This document shows positions 1-5,747 of a DNA stretch of 8,845 bases, piece by piece (positions within the stretch are counted from its first letter, which is position 1; each line of letters begins with the position of its first letter). Made by a program: the position numbers and the translations under genes. Origin of the DNA: Opitutus sp. GAS368 (GTDB lineage: Bacteria > Verrucomicrobiota > Verrucomicrobiia > Opitutales > Opitutaceae); NCBI GenBank assembly GCA_945862035.1, contig CAMAXB010000117.1:1-8845 (forward strand), read 5' to 3'. The notes beneath the pieces are model-generated. The model worked only from the letters and a program-made list of their open reading frames with translations, was not told the origin of the DNA and searched no databases.

Positions 1-461
1 ACGGCACTTCGCTGATCCGCTATTTTTTCCAGCGCGCCATCAACAGCCTCAAGCATCCGGCCGCCCTCCCGGCCACCCCCCTCTCCCCGGGCCCGCGCGC
101 CGAGGTCGCCGTGGCCCCCGGTCTCGAGCCTGTGCCCGTTTCTGAGACCACCTACCGCTACGATGGCCCAAAACCCCAGTTCAAGGAGAGCGCCATCATT
201 CACCTTGCCGACGCCGTCGAGGCCGCTTCCCGCTCGCTCCGCAAGGTGACTCCCCAGCACCTCGGTGAGATCATCGACCAGATCTTCCATGAGCGCCTGG
301 AGGACGGTCAGCTTGACGAGGCGCCCCTCACCCTTCTTGAGATCAGCAAGATCAAGAGCAGCTTCACCTTCACCCTGCTCAACATGCTCCACGCCCGCGT
401 CGCCTACCCGGCCGCCGACGAAGGAGACGCCGCCCGCTCATCCGGCGCCGGCAGTGCCTGA
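1..461 (+). CDS. pgpH: PgpH/YqfF-type HD-domain cyclic-di-AMP phosphodiesterase, C-terminal part
   Basis: This is the 3' end of a membrane-anchored 7TM-HD hydrolase gene cut by the window start. Characterised members degrade cyclic di-AMP on the cytoplasmic side of the membrane. The frame is open from base 3 to TGA 459-461. It starts with GTSLIRYFFQ; bases 1-2 (AC) fit the end of a His codon, matching the HHGTSL segment of the family. Then come YRYDGPKPQFKE (family form YRYPGPKPQ.KE) and HLADAVEAASRS, whose Asp at 210-212 matches the last metal ligand of the HD site. DGQLDE and the closing HARVAYP block are also typical. The final ~15 residues are low-complexity. The membrane segments and most metal ligands lie upstream, outside the window. 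The next gene, ybeY, starts 9 nt downstream; pgpH-ybeY is a common bacterial order. The family call is firm; the exact cyclic dinucleotide substrate is inferred. Confidence 0.88.
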   Translation, partial: GTSLIRYFFQRAINSLKHPAALPATPLSPGPRAEVAVAPGLEPVPVSETTYRYDGPKPQFKESAIIHLADAVEAASRSLRKVTPQHLGEIIDQIFHERLEDGQLDEAPLTLLEISKIKSSFTFTLLNMLHARVAYPAADEGDAARSSGAGSA

Positions 462-470
462 TCGGCCGCC

Positions 471-935
471 ATGCGCGAGGTCCACCTCCACCGGGCTCAT
501 CCCCGCCTTCGACTGGACCGTCGCGCGGTCATCCGCGTGATCCACCTGCTCGATGCCGCGGCCGCCCGCTTCCAAGGTGGCCCGCCGGAGGGCGAGCTGT
601 CGCTCGCCTTTCTCACCGATCCGGCCCTCGCGGCCCTGCACGCGAACTTCCTCGGCGATCCCACCCCCACGGATGTGATCACTTTCGAGGCCCAGCCGGG
701 GATGGGCGCCGCGGGCGAGATCTGCGTCTCGGCCGATACCGCTCGCGCCTTTGCCCAAGCCAAGAAGCTCGATTTCAGCCGCGAGCTCACCCTTTACATC
801 GTACATGGCTGGCTGCACCTCGCAGGCTATGACGACCTCCAGCCAGCGAAGAAGCGCCAAATGCGCGCCGCCGAGGCCCGGGCCATGAAGTTGCTCGACG
901 CCGCGGACGCAGTTCCCGTCTTTTCTCTCTCCTGA
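471..935 (+). CDS. ybeY: YbeY endoribonuclease, rRNA maturation factor
   Basis: This is a 154-residue protein of usual YbeY length. YbeY is a cytoplasmic zinc-dependent endoribonuclease acting in 16S rRNA 3'-end maturation and ribosome quality control. ELSLAFLTD leads into a PTDVITF block (residues 65-71), then GEICVSAD, and the metal motif HGWLHLAGYDD begins at His112. The first two zinc ligands (His112, His116) are present. The third position, His in the H-x3-H-x5-H form, is Asp122 here. The ATG at 471 is chosen because it lies 9 nt after the pgpH stop and gives a normal N-terminus. No strong Shine-Dalgarno sequence is visible. It probably shares a transcript with pgpH and the downstream genes. 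The family call is strong. Zinc binding through Asp122 is inferred. Confidence 0.93.
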   Translation: MREVHLHRAHPRLRLDRRAVIRVIHLLDAAAARFQGGPPEGELSLAFLTDPALAALHANFLGDPTPTDVITFEAQPGMGAAGEICVSADTARAFAQAKKLDFSRELTLYIVHGWLHLAGYDDLQPAKKRQMRAAEARAMKLLDAADAVPVFSLS

Positions 936-942
936 TTCCCAT

Positions 943-961
943 TGCGTCCCGCCGGGACGCA
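943..961. repeat. Perfect 8-bp hairpin between ybeY and the DUF502 gene
   Basis: TGCGTCCC (943-950), a GCC loop, and GGGACGCA (954-961) form a perfect 8-bp stem starting 7 nt after the ybeY stop and ending 14 nt before the next ATG. No T-run follows, so it is not a standard intrinsic terminator. It could be an RNA-processing or attenuating structure, or have no function. Confidence 0.6.
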
Positions 962-975
962 CCGAAATTCCCGCC

Positions 976-1659
976 ATGGCCGCTGTTTCCCGTCTTACCT
1001 CCGTCCGCAATGCCTTTGTCACAGGCCTTCTCCTGCTCGCCCCGCTGGCGGTGACCTGGGTCGTATTTTCCTGGCTCGTCGGGCAGGTCGGCGGGGGCTT
1101 TCGCCCTGTCTTTTTCTTCTTCGTGCCCGAGCGGCTGCTCGCGCAGCCCGGTCTCGATGTGATCTGGAATCTCCTCGCGACGCTCGTCGTGATCCTGCTG
1201 GTCACCCTCCTCGGCTACATCTCGCGCTACGTCTTCAGCCACTTCTTCGGCCAAGTAGCCGAGCGCATCATTAAGAGCGTCCCCGGCGTGAGTACGGTCT
1301 ACAACACGGTCAAACAGATCGTGGAGACCTTCGGCGCCCAGAGCCGCAGTGTCTTCAGCAAGGTGGTCCTCGTGGAGTTCCCCCGCAAAGGCGTCTGGTC
1401 AATTGGGTTTTTGACCAACAAGACCCTGGGTGAACCCCAGGCCCGTACCAGCGCGGAGGTCTGGTCCGTCTTCGTGCCGACGACCCCCAATCCAACCAGC
1501 GGCTTCCTCGTGCTCTTTCCCAAGGACGACATCATCGAGCTCGATATGACCGTGGGCGATGGAATGAAGATGATCATCTCCGGCGGCACGGTCACTCCGC
1601 CCTGGCCAACCCCGGTCGCCGCCCCAGAGCCATCCACCCCCGGCCCGACGATCCCCTGA
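976..1659 (+). CDS. DUF502 family membrane protein
   Basis: This is a 227-residue inner-membrane protein of the DUF502 family, whose biochemical role is not established. There are two hydrophobic segments, at about residues 12-34 and 61-85, separated by an aromatic stretch (FFFFVPERLL). After them come the family's conserved blocks: SVPGVSTVYNTVKQ (101-114), VVLVEFPRKGVWSIGF (130-145), VFVPTTPNPTSG (165-176) and a MTVGDGMKMIISGG tail (191-204). The last ~18 residues are Pro-rich and probably disordered. The start at 976 leaves a short polar N-terminus before the first membrane span. The stop is 5 nt from the next ATG, so it is likely co-transcribed with the RecO-like gene. Family recognition is firm; no function is claimed. 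Confidence 0.9.
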   Translation: MAAVSRLTSVRNAFVTGLLLLAPLAVTWVVFSWLVGQVGGGFRPVFFFFVPERLLAQPGLDVIWNLLATLVVILLVTLLGYISRYVFSHFFGQVAERIIKSVPGVSTVYNTVKQIVETFGAQSRSVFSKVVLVEFPRKGVWSIGFLTNKTLGEPQARTSAEVWSVFVPTTPNPTSGFLVLFPKDDIIELDMTVGDGMKMIISGGTVTPPWPTPVAAPEPSTPGPTIP

Positions 1660-1664
1660 TTTCC

Positions 1665-2291
1665 ATGCCGGGCGAGACGCTCACCACGGAGGGGATCGTG
1701 CTCAGCCGGCGCCTGCCGTCGGATTCGTTTCAGTCCTTCACCATCTTCTCCTCCGCCTATGGCGTGCTGCTGGTCCTCCAGCGCGTGCCCAAGAAGCCGT
1801 CCGCGGCCCACCTTGCGATCGATCTTTTCGACGAGGTTGGATTTTTCCTCGAATCCTCCAATCAGGGTCAGACCTGGTTCGTTAAAGAGGCCCGGTTGCT
1901 CGCCCGCCAGGCCGGCATCGGCCGCGATTACGAGCGCCTGCGCCTTGCCTCCGCCTTCGCCGCCCTGATCGCCCGGAACCCGGGCAGTGAGGAAGGGCGG
2001 GCCCGCGTCTACGCCCTCCTCCGTACCACCTTCGCGGCCTTCGCAACCGCGGCGCGCCCGGATGTGGTCGCGTTCAAGAGCCTGTACACCTTCGCGCGCG
2101 ACGAGGGCTACCCCGTGCGCCAGCACTGGCTGGCCGAATTGCCCGCCGCCCTGCAGGCCCTCGCCGGCCGCTGGCTCCGCACCCCGCTGGCCGATCTTCC
2201 CGCCACGGAGGCCAACCCCGATGAGGCGCAACGCCTGCAGCCGTCGCTCGAACACTTTCTCCGCGGCCACACCGAGATCCTGATGGAGTGA
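1665..2291 (+). CDS. recO: RecO-like DNA repair protein, short and cysteine-free
   Basis: This is a 208-residue protein. RecO helps load RecA on SSB-coated DNA and anneals strands in the RecFOR pathway. The N-terminus, TEGIVLSRRLPSDSFQSFTIFSSAYGVLLV (residues 8-37), matches the RecO OB-fold start (T.AIVL......D....FT...G). The central part is helix-rich, with ARQAGIGRDYERLRLASAFAALI. The segment FKSLYTFARDEGYPV fits the RecO helix before its zinc motif, but no cysteine occurs anywhere, so the CxxC zinc site of many RecOs is absent. It is also shorter than the usual ~240 residues. It begins 5 nt after the DUF502 stop, so it looks like the last gene of this operon. I rely on pattern and context; a divergent OB-fold protein with another role is possible. 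Confidence 0.62.
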   Translation: MPGETLTTEGIVLSRRLPSDSFQSFTIFSSAYGVLLVLQRVPKKPSAAHLAIDLFDEVGFFLESSNQGQTWFVKEARLLARQAGIGRDYERLRLASAFAALIARNPGSEEGRARVYALLRTTFAAFATAARPDVVAFKSLYTFARDEGYPVRQHWLAELPAALQALAGRWLRTPLADLPATEANPDEAQRLQPSLEHFLRGHTEILME

Positions 2292-2294
2292 GGA

Positions 2295-2418
2295 TTTTTC
2301 ACAGGAGGGAACAGAGAGAACTGAGGTAACCACAGATGCCGGCCTTCACTCGGTGTTTATCGGTGTGAATCTGTGGTTTGAATTCTGAACTCCGTTCTCT
2401 CCGTTTCCTCCTGTAAAA
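2295..2418. repeat. Dispersed-type inverted repeat element (imperfect long hairpin)
   Basis: This element fills most of the recO-helicase gap. The left arm (2295-2336) runs from TTTTTCACAGGAGGGAAC to AACCACAGAT. The right arm (2369-2418) is its imperfect reverse complement, from ATCTGTGGTT to TTCCTCCTGTAAAA. The outer blocks match over about 25 bp with a few changes, and the inner AACCACAGAT/ATCTGTGGTT block is perfect. The right arm has about 8 extra bases between the blocks. The interior (2337-2368), read on the minus strand, carries the CACACCGATAAACACCGA type of motif that I recognise from dispersed noncoding repeats in Verrucomicrobiota and Planctomycetota genomes. As RNA it would fold into a long hairpin and could limit read-through from recO. 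No T-run typical of a terminator is present. Confidence 0.75.
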
Positions 2419-2465
2419 CCTGATTCGGCTTTCCTTTGCCGCCTCTCCGTATTGCGTGACCGCGG

Positions 2466-5012
2466 ATGGAATTCTCCCTCGATCATCGCACGGCCAGCCT
2501 GAGCGTGGGTGAATTCGCGGACTTCTCGGTCGGTCCCCACGACACTGGCAGCGGCGCCCAAGGCCTCTGGCGCGCGCAGCTGGGCACGCAGTGGCATCAG
2601 GAACTCCGCCGCCAGACCGCGCTCGAGGTCCCCGAGGCGACATTCGAAGTCGCGATCACCGGCCGCGTCTTCCACGCCGGGTGGACCCTGACGCTGACGG
2701 GCCGCATCGACCAATGGGTGCCACGATCGGACGGCAGCACCACCCTGCGTGAGATCAAGACCGTGACGCGGGCTTTGCCGACCTCGGAGGAGGACCTGCG
2801 CGCCGACTATCCCGAATACTTTGCCCAACTGGCAACCTACCTCGCCCTGAAGCGCATCGAGGCCCCGGCCGCCCGCATCGGGGCGGAACTGCTCTTCGTT
2901 GAGACCGGCAGTGGTCTCGCCCAGCCCATCCCACTCTCCTCCAGCGACGAAGCCCTCTTTCGCGCGCGCCTGGAACGAGTCACCGAGTTTCTTTCGCTCC
3001 GGCTGCGCGCACGGGAGCGACTGCGTGGCCTAGATTTCCGCCCGCCCTTTCCCACGCTTCGGCCCGGCCAGGAAACCACCCACGCGGAACTCACCGCCGC
3101 CCTCGCCCGCTCGCGGGTCGTGACCTTTGAAGCGCCCACCGGCTTCGGCAAAACCGGCGCGTTGCTGGAGTGCGCCCTCGAGCAGCTCCGCTCCGGGCGC
3201 TTTGCCCGGCTTCTCTACCTCACCAGCAAATCCACGGGCCAGCTCCAGGTTGTCCACACGTTGGCAGCGATGACCACGCCTCCGGCATCAAGTAACCCAA
3301 TAGGTTACACGATGCCGGGTGCCGGGCCGGGACCGGCGGTGGCGGCGTGGCATGTGCGGAACAAGGGGGAGCATTGCGTGAACCACACCTTCCACTGCAG
3401 CCGGGAATCCTGCGCCTACCTGCAGGACGTCGAGGTCCGCTGGCCCCGGAGCGGATTGTCGAAGTTCTACGTCCTTGAGCACGAGCCGCGCGATCTGGAC
3501 ACGCTGCGGGCCGCGGGCAAGGCGGCCGGAATCTGCCCGTACGAGATCACCCGCACCGCCCTCGCCTTCAACGATGTCTGGATCGGCGACTACAACTACG
3601 TCTTCGCCCCGCGCAACCGGAGCCTCTTCTACCTCCAGCCCGGTTTCATTCCAGAGCAGACGCTCCTTGTGCTGGACGAGGCCCACAACCTGCCGTCGCG
3701 CGTGGCCGATGCGCACTCCCACGTGGTGCGCGCCGCGGAGGTGCACGCCGTGCTCGCGGAGCTCGATCACCAGCACGCCCCGGCCCCGCTCGTCCGCGCG
3801 TGGGAGGCGTATGTCCAATTTCTGCTCTCGCTCCCGGCCTGTGACGCTCTCGATGCCGTGCAGGAGGACGACTTGGCCGACCTGCTCAATCGACTCGGTG
3901 AGCTGCTCCAGCAGATGCCAGTGGACACCACAGCCCTCGACCCGCGGCAGGCCGACTGCCTCTGGCTCACGCCCGAGCTGGGCCTGTGGTTAAAATCCGT
4001 GACCCTGCAGCGGTTGCTATGGAGTCCAGTCCAGGGAGAGCTCCATTTCACCTGCCTCGACGCCGCACCCTTCATCGGGGACACGCTCCGTTCATTCGGC
4101 GGGGTCGTGCTGGCCTCGGCCACCATCGGATCGCCGGAGGACTTTGCGCAGGCGATCGGGCTGGAGGACGGAAGACAGAGGCCGGGGGACAGAGGGCAGA
4201 GGACGGAGGACGGGGGCCAGAGGCCAGAAGTCAGAGGTCAGATGTCAGGGGTCAGGAAGCAGAAGGCAGAGGCCGGAGCGTGGAACGGTCAGCAGTCGGA
4301 GCGGTCGGCCGGTGACGCTCCCTTGACCGCGGTCGTCGCGCACACTCCGTGGCGGGACGACGCTTACGATATCGCGTACGACGTGCGGGTGGATACGACC
4401 TACCAGCAGCGGGAGCGGCATTACCCGACGACTGCCGCGACGATCGAGGCCCTGCACGCCGCGGCCAACGCGAGCACCGGTCCCCGGCGGGCGGTGGCGG
4501 TGTTCTTTCCGAGCTATCGCTATACCGAGGCCATTCAGCGGGCACTGGACCAGAGCCACTCCGTCCTGCGCGTGGCACTGCAACCCCGGCTGCCGGATCT
4601 CGCGGCGCAGGCTGCCTGGGTGGAGGAGTCCCTGGCCTTTGCCGACGCGATCTTTCTCGTGTTGGGCAGTAGCTTTGCCGAGGGCATTGACCTCCTCGGC
4701 GGCCGCATCAGCCACGCGATGGTCGTCGGCCCGGCCCTGCCCGAGGTCAACGCCGTTCAGCGCGCCCGCCTAGCCGCGTGCAGCGACCTCGGCCGCGAGC
4801 GCGCCTTCCGCAAAGTCTATCAGATTCCCGGCCTGCAAAAAGTGAACCAAGCCCTCGGCCGCCTCGTCCGCGCTCCGGGCCAACGCGCCAAGGTTCTCCT
4901 CCACTGCCGCCGCTTCATCGAGCCGGGGTATGCCCGCCTGCTGGCCCCCGACTACCAATTTGGCGCGACGATCACGACGACCCAGGAGTTAGCGGATTGG
5001 ATCGGAGAGTGA
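2466..5012 (+). CDS. PD-(D/E)XK nuclease fused to XPD/DinG-type Fe-S DNA helicase
   Basis: This is an 848-residue, probably cytoplasmic DNA-processing enzyme. Residues ~1-190 look like a Cas4/RecB-type PD-(D/E)XK nuclease: GRIDQW with Asp82, LREIKT with Glu96 and Lys98, and YFAQLATY (118-125) fitting the QxxxY motif. Residues ~195-848 are a superfamily 2 helicase. Walker A is EAPTGFGKTG (222-231). Cys304, Cys311, Cys316 and Cys357 are spaced as in XPD/DinG iron-sulfur domains. The DEAH box is VLDEAHNL (402-409), motif III is SAT (551-553), motif V is GSSFAEGIDLLG (734-745) and motif VI is QALGRLVR (795-802). All core motifs are intact, so the enzyme is probably active. Two stretches look inserted: residues 273-285, encoded by a palindrome, and ~567-616, encoded largely by a heptamer repeat. 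The ATG at 2466 follows the upstream repeat. A role in repair is likely by family; a defence role cannot be excluded. The partner and substrate are unknown. Confidence 0.85.
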   Translation: MEFSLDHRTASLSVGEFADFSVGPHDTGSGAQGLWRAQLGTQWHQELRRQTALEVPEATFEVAITGRVFHAGWTLTLTGRIDQWVPRSDGSTTLREIKTVTRALPTSEEDLRADYPEYFAQLATYLALKRIEAPAARIGAELLFVETGSGLAQPIPLSSSDEALFRARLERVTEFLSLRLRARERLRGLDFRPPFPTLRPGQETTHAELTAALARSRVVTFEAPTGFGKTGALLECALEQLRSGRFARLLYLTSKSTGQLQVVHTLAAMTTPPASSNPIGYTMPGAGPGPAVAAWHVRNKGEHCVNHTFHCSRESCAYLQDVEVRWPRSGLSKFYVLEHEPRDLDTLRAAGKAAGICPYEITRTALAFNDVWIGDYNYVFAPRNRSLFYLQPGFIPEQTLLVLDEAHNLPSRVADAHSHVVRAAEVHAVLAELDHQHAPAPLVRAWEAYVQFLLSLPACDALDAVQEDDLADLLNRLGELLQQMPVDTTALDPRQADCLWLTPELGLWLKSVTLQRLLWSPVQGELHFTCLDAAPFIGDTLRSFGGVVLASATIGSPEDFAQAIGLEDGRQRPGDRGQRTEDGGQRPEVRGQMSGVRKQKAEAGAWNGQQSERSAGDAPLTAVVAHTPWRDDAYDIAYDVRVDTTYQQRERHYPTTAATIEALHAAANASTGPRRAVAVFFPSYRYTEAIQRALDQSHSVLRVALQPRLPDLAAQAAWVEESLAFADAIFLVLGSSFAEGIDLLGGRISHAMVVGPALPEVNAVQRARLAACSDLGRERAFRKVYQIPGLQKVNQALGRLVRAPGQRAKVLLHCRRFIEPGYARLLAPDYQFGATITTTQELADWIGE
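3282..3318. repeat. 37-nt near-perfect palindrome within the helicase reading frame
   Basis: CCGGCATC (3282-3289) and GATGCCGG (3311-3318) form an 8-bp outer stem. GTAACC (3292-3297) and GGTTAC (3303-3308) form a 6-bp inner stem around a CAATA loop. Only a 2x2 mismatch (AA opposite AC) separates the stems. It is read through as residues 273-285 of the helicase, between the Walker A domain and the Fe-S cysteines. The dyad is too long to be comfortably explained by codon use and resembles REP-type palindromes. Confidence 0.8.
4163..4274. repeat. Array of sixteen 7-bp units (consensus RGRGGNC) inside the helicase gene
   Basis: Sixteen consecutive 7-mers sit in exact phase, every one ending in C, for example AGAGGCC, AGAGGAC, AGAAGTC, AGAGGTC, AGATGTC and AGGGGTC. 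Because 7 and 3 are coprime, the encoded peptide has a 7-residue period: RGQRTED, GGQRPEV, RGQMSGV, RKQKAEA. The array encodes about residues 567-603, after motif III of the helicase. The + strand is almost purely purine except at the last base of each unit and a few T or C positions. It is a polar, Gly/Arg/Gln/Glu-rich, probably disordered loop. Confidence 0.88.
4275..4321. repeat. 7-bp inverted repeat directly after the heptamer array
   Basis: GGAGCGT (4275-4281) and ACGCTCC (4315-4321) are perfect reverse complements enclosing 33 bp. The pair abuts the end of the heptamer array and stops just before the helicase sequence resumes around TAVVAHTPW. It could mark the far edge of the inserted DNA. 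A 7-bp match can arise by chance in GC-rich sequence. Confidence 0.45.
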
Positions 5013-5173
5013 GGCACTTCGCAGATAAGTCGGAAGCCATCCACCCAACTGCCCGGCGGCGACGCCAATCGGCTGGGGCGGCAGATCCAGACGCCTTTCG
5101 CCAGGGAGCAGGCGGCAGGGGGACTTTAAAAAAGCCTTCCAAACACCCGGGGCAGCCGACACAACCAAGCCTC
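5013..5173 (+). other. 161-nt leader upstream of pyrR, no gene seen
   Basis: This stretch lies between the helicase stop and the GTG start of pyrR. It holds the direct repeat GGCGGCAG (5077-5084 and 5111-5118), a CTGCC/GGCAG pairing around 5049-5084, and CGCCT/AGGCG that could pair around 5091-5115. A short A-rich patch follows, GACTTTAAAAAAGCC (5122-5136). It is the expected place for a pyr-operon leader, but no clean terminator-antiterminator pair or good PyrR-binding consensus could be found by eye. No convincing promoter was identified. Confidence 0.4.
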
Positions 5174-5722
5174 GTGCCGACGATCAAGACGCTGCCCGCC
5201 GCCGACCTTCATGCCGCCATCGAGCGGTTGATTTCGGCCATTGGCAAACGCCACGCCGGGACACGCTCCCCCCTCCTGCTGCTCGGCATCGCCAATGGCG
5301 GCATCGAACTCGCCCGCCGCCTCTCCGCTGGGCTTGCCCAAGCTGCCCACCCCATCGCCAGCAAAACGGGCACGATTGATATCTCCTTCCACCGCGACGA
5401 CATCGGCAACAATCCGATTCCCAAGGAATACGCCCACACCGCCATCCCGGTCGACGTGACCGGCGCCACGGTCATCCTGATCGACGACGTCCTCTTTTCC
5501 GGCCGCACGGTCAAGGCCGCCCTCGACGAGCTCTTTGACCATGGCCGGCCCGCCAAGGTCGAGCTGGCAGTCTTGGTGGACCGGGAAGGCCGGCGCCTGC
5601 CGTTTGCCGCCGACTACAGCGGCCTGACCCTGCCCGCCGCCGACGGCGAGAAGATCGTCGTCTACCTCGATCCCGTCCGCCCCTCGGGCGATCGGGTCCA
5701 GATCACCCCGGCCAAAGCCTGA
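5174..5722 (+). CDS. pyrR: PyrR bifunctional pyr operon regulator / uracil phosphoribosyltransferase
   Basis: This is a 182-residue protein. In characterised bacteria PyrR binds pyr mRNA in response to UMP/PRPP and often has uracil phosphoribosyltransferase activity. The PRPP-binding signature VILIDDVLFSGRTVKAAL is at residues 100-117. LVDREGRRLPFAADYSG (134-150) and EKIVVYL (159-165) match the PyrR C-terminal half. The start is taken as GTG 5174 because it gives MPTIKTLPAADLHAAIERLI, an N-terminus of normal length. The frame stays open further upstream, but that sequence does not look like PyrR. No strong ribosome binding site is visible. The usual RTRG loop is replaced by ANGG (residues 40-43), so catalytic strength is uncertain. 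pyrB follows after 25 nt, which supports the role. Confidence 0.88.
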   Translation: MPTIKTLPAADLHAAIERLISAIGKRHAGTRSPLLLLGIANGGIELARRLSAGLAQAAHPIASKTGTIDISFHRDDIGNNPIPKEYAHTAIPVDVTGATVILIDDVLFSGRTVKAALDELFDHGRPAKVELAVLVDREGRRLPFAADYSGLTLPAADGEKIVVYLDPVRPSGDRVQITPAKA

Positions 5723-5747
5723 ACCGTCCCCCTCCCTCCCTTTTCGC

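Noticed and set aside
438..1205. 255-codon minus-strand frame opposite ybeY
   Set aside because: Opposite a clear YbeY and the start of DUF502; no family signal, charged low-complexity composition.
1424..1441. CCTGGG/CCCAGG hairpin inside the DUF502 gene
   Set aside because: A 6-bp match in GC-rich coding sequence within conserved family residues is likely to be chance.
1299..2333. 344-codon minus-strand frame opposite the DUF502 and recO genes
   Set aside because: Shadow frame; the + strand genes have family motifs and tight spacing, and the minus product resembles nothing known to me.
2292..2465. Promoter for the helicase (TTGAAT around 2378)
   Set aside because: No -10-like hexamer at suitable spacing; the candidate bases belong to the repeat arm.
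4163..4274. CRISPR-like array
   Set aside because: Units are 7 bp, contiguous and without spacers; no cas genes are nearby. It is a simple tandem repeat.
5083..5096. PyrR-binding-loop consensus in the leader
   Set aside because: Only the ATCCAG half fits; the GAGG core of the consensus is absent.
4778..5173. Upstream extension of the pyrR frame as a fused N-terminal domain
   Set aside because: The extension overlaps the helicase 3' end in another frame and reads as Pro/Arg-rich noise. GTG 5174 gives a normal-length PyrR.
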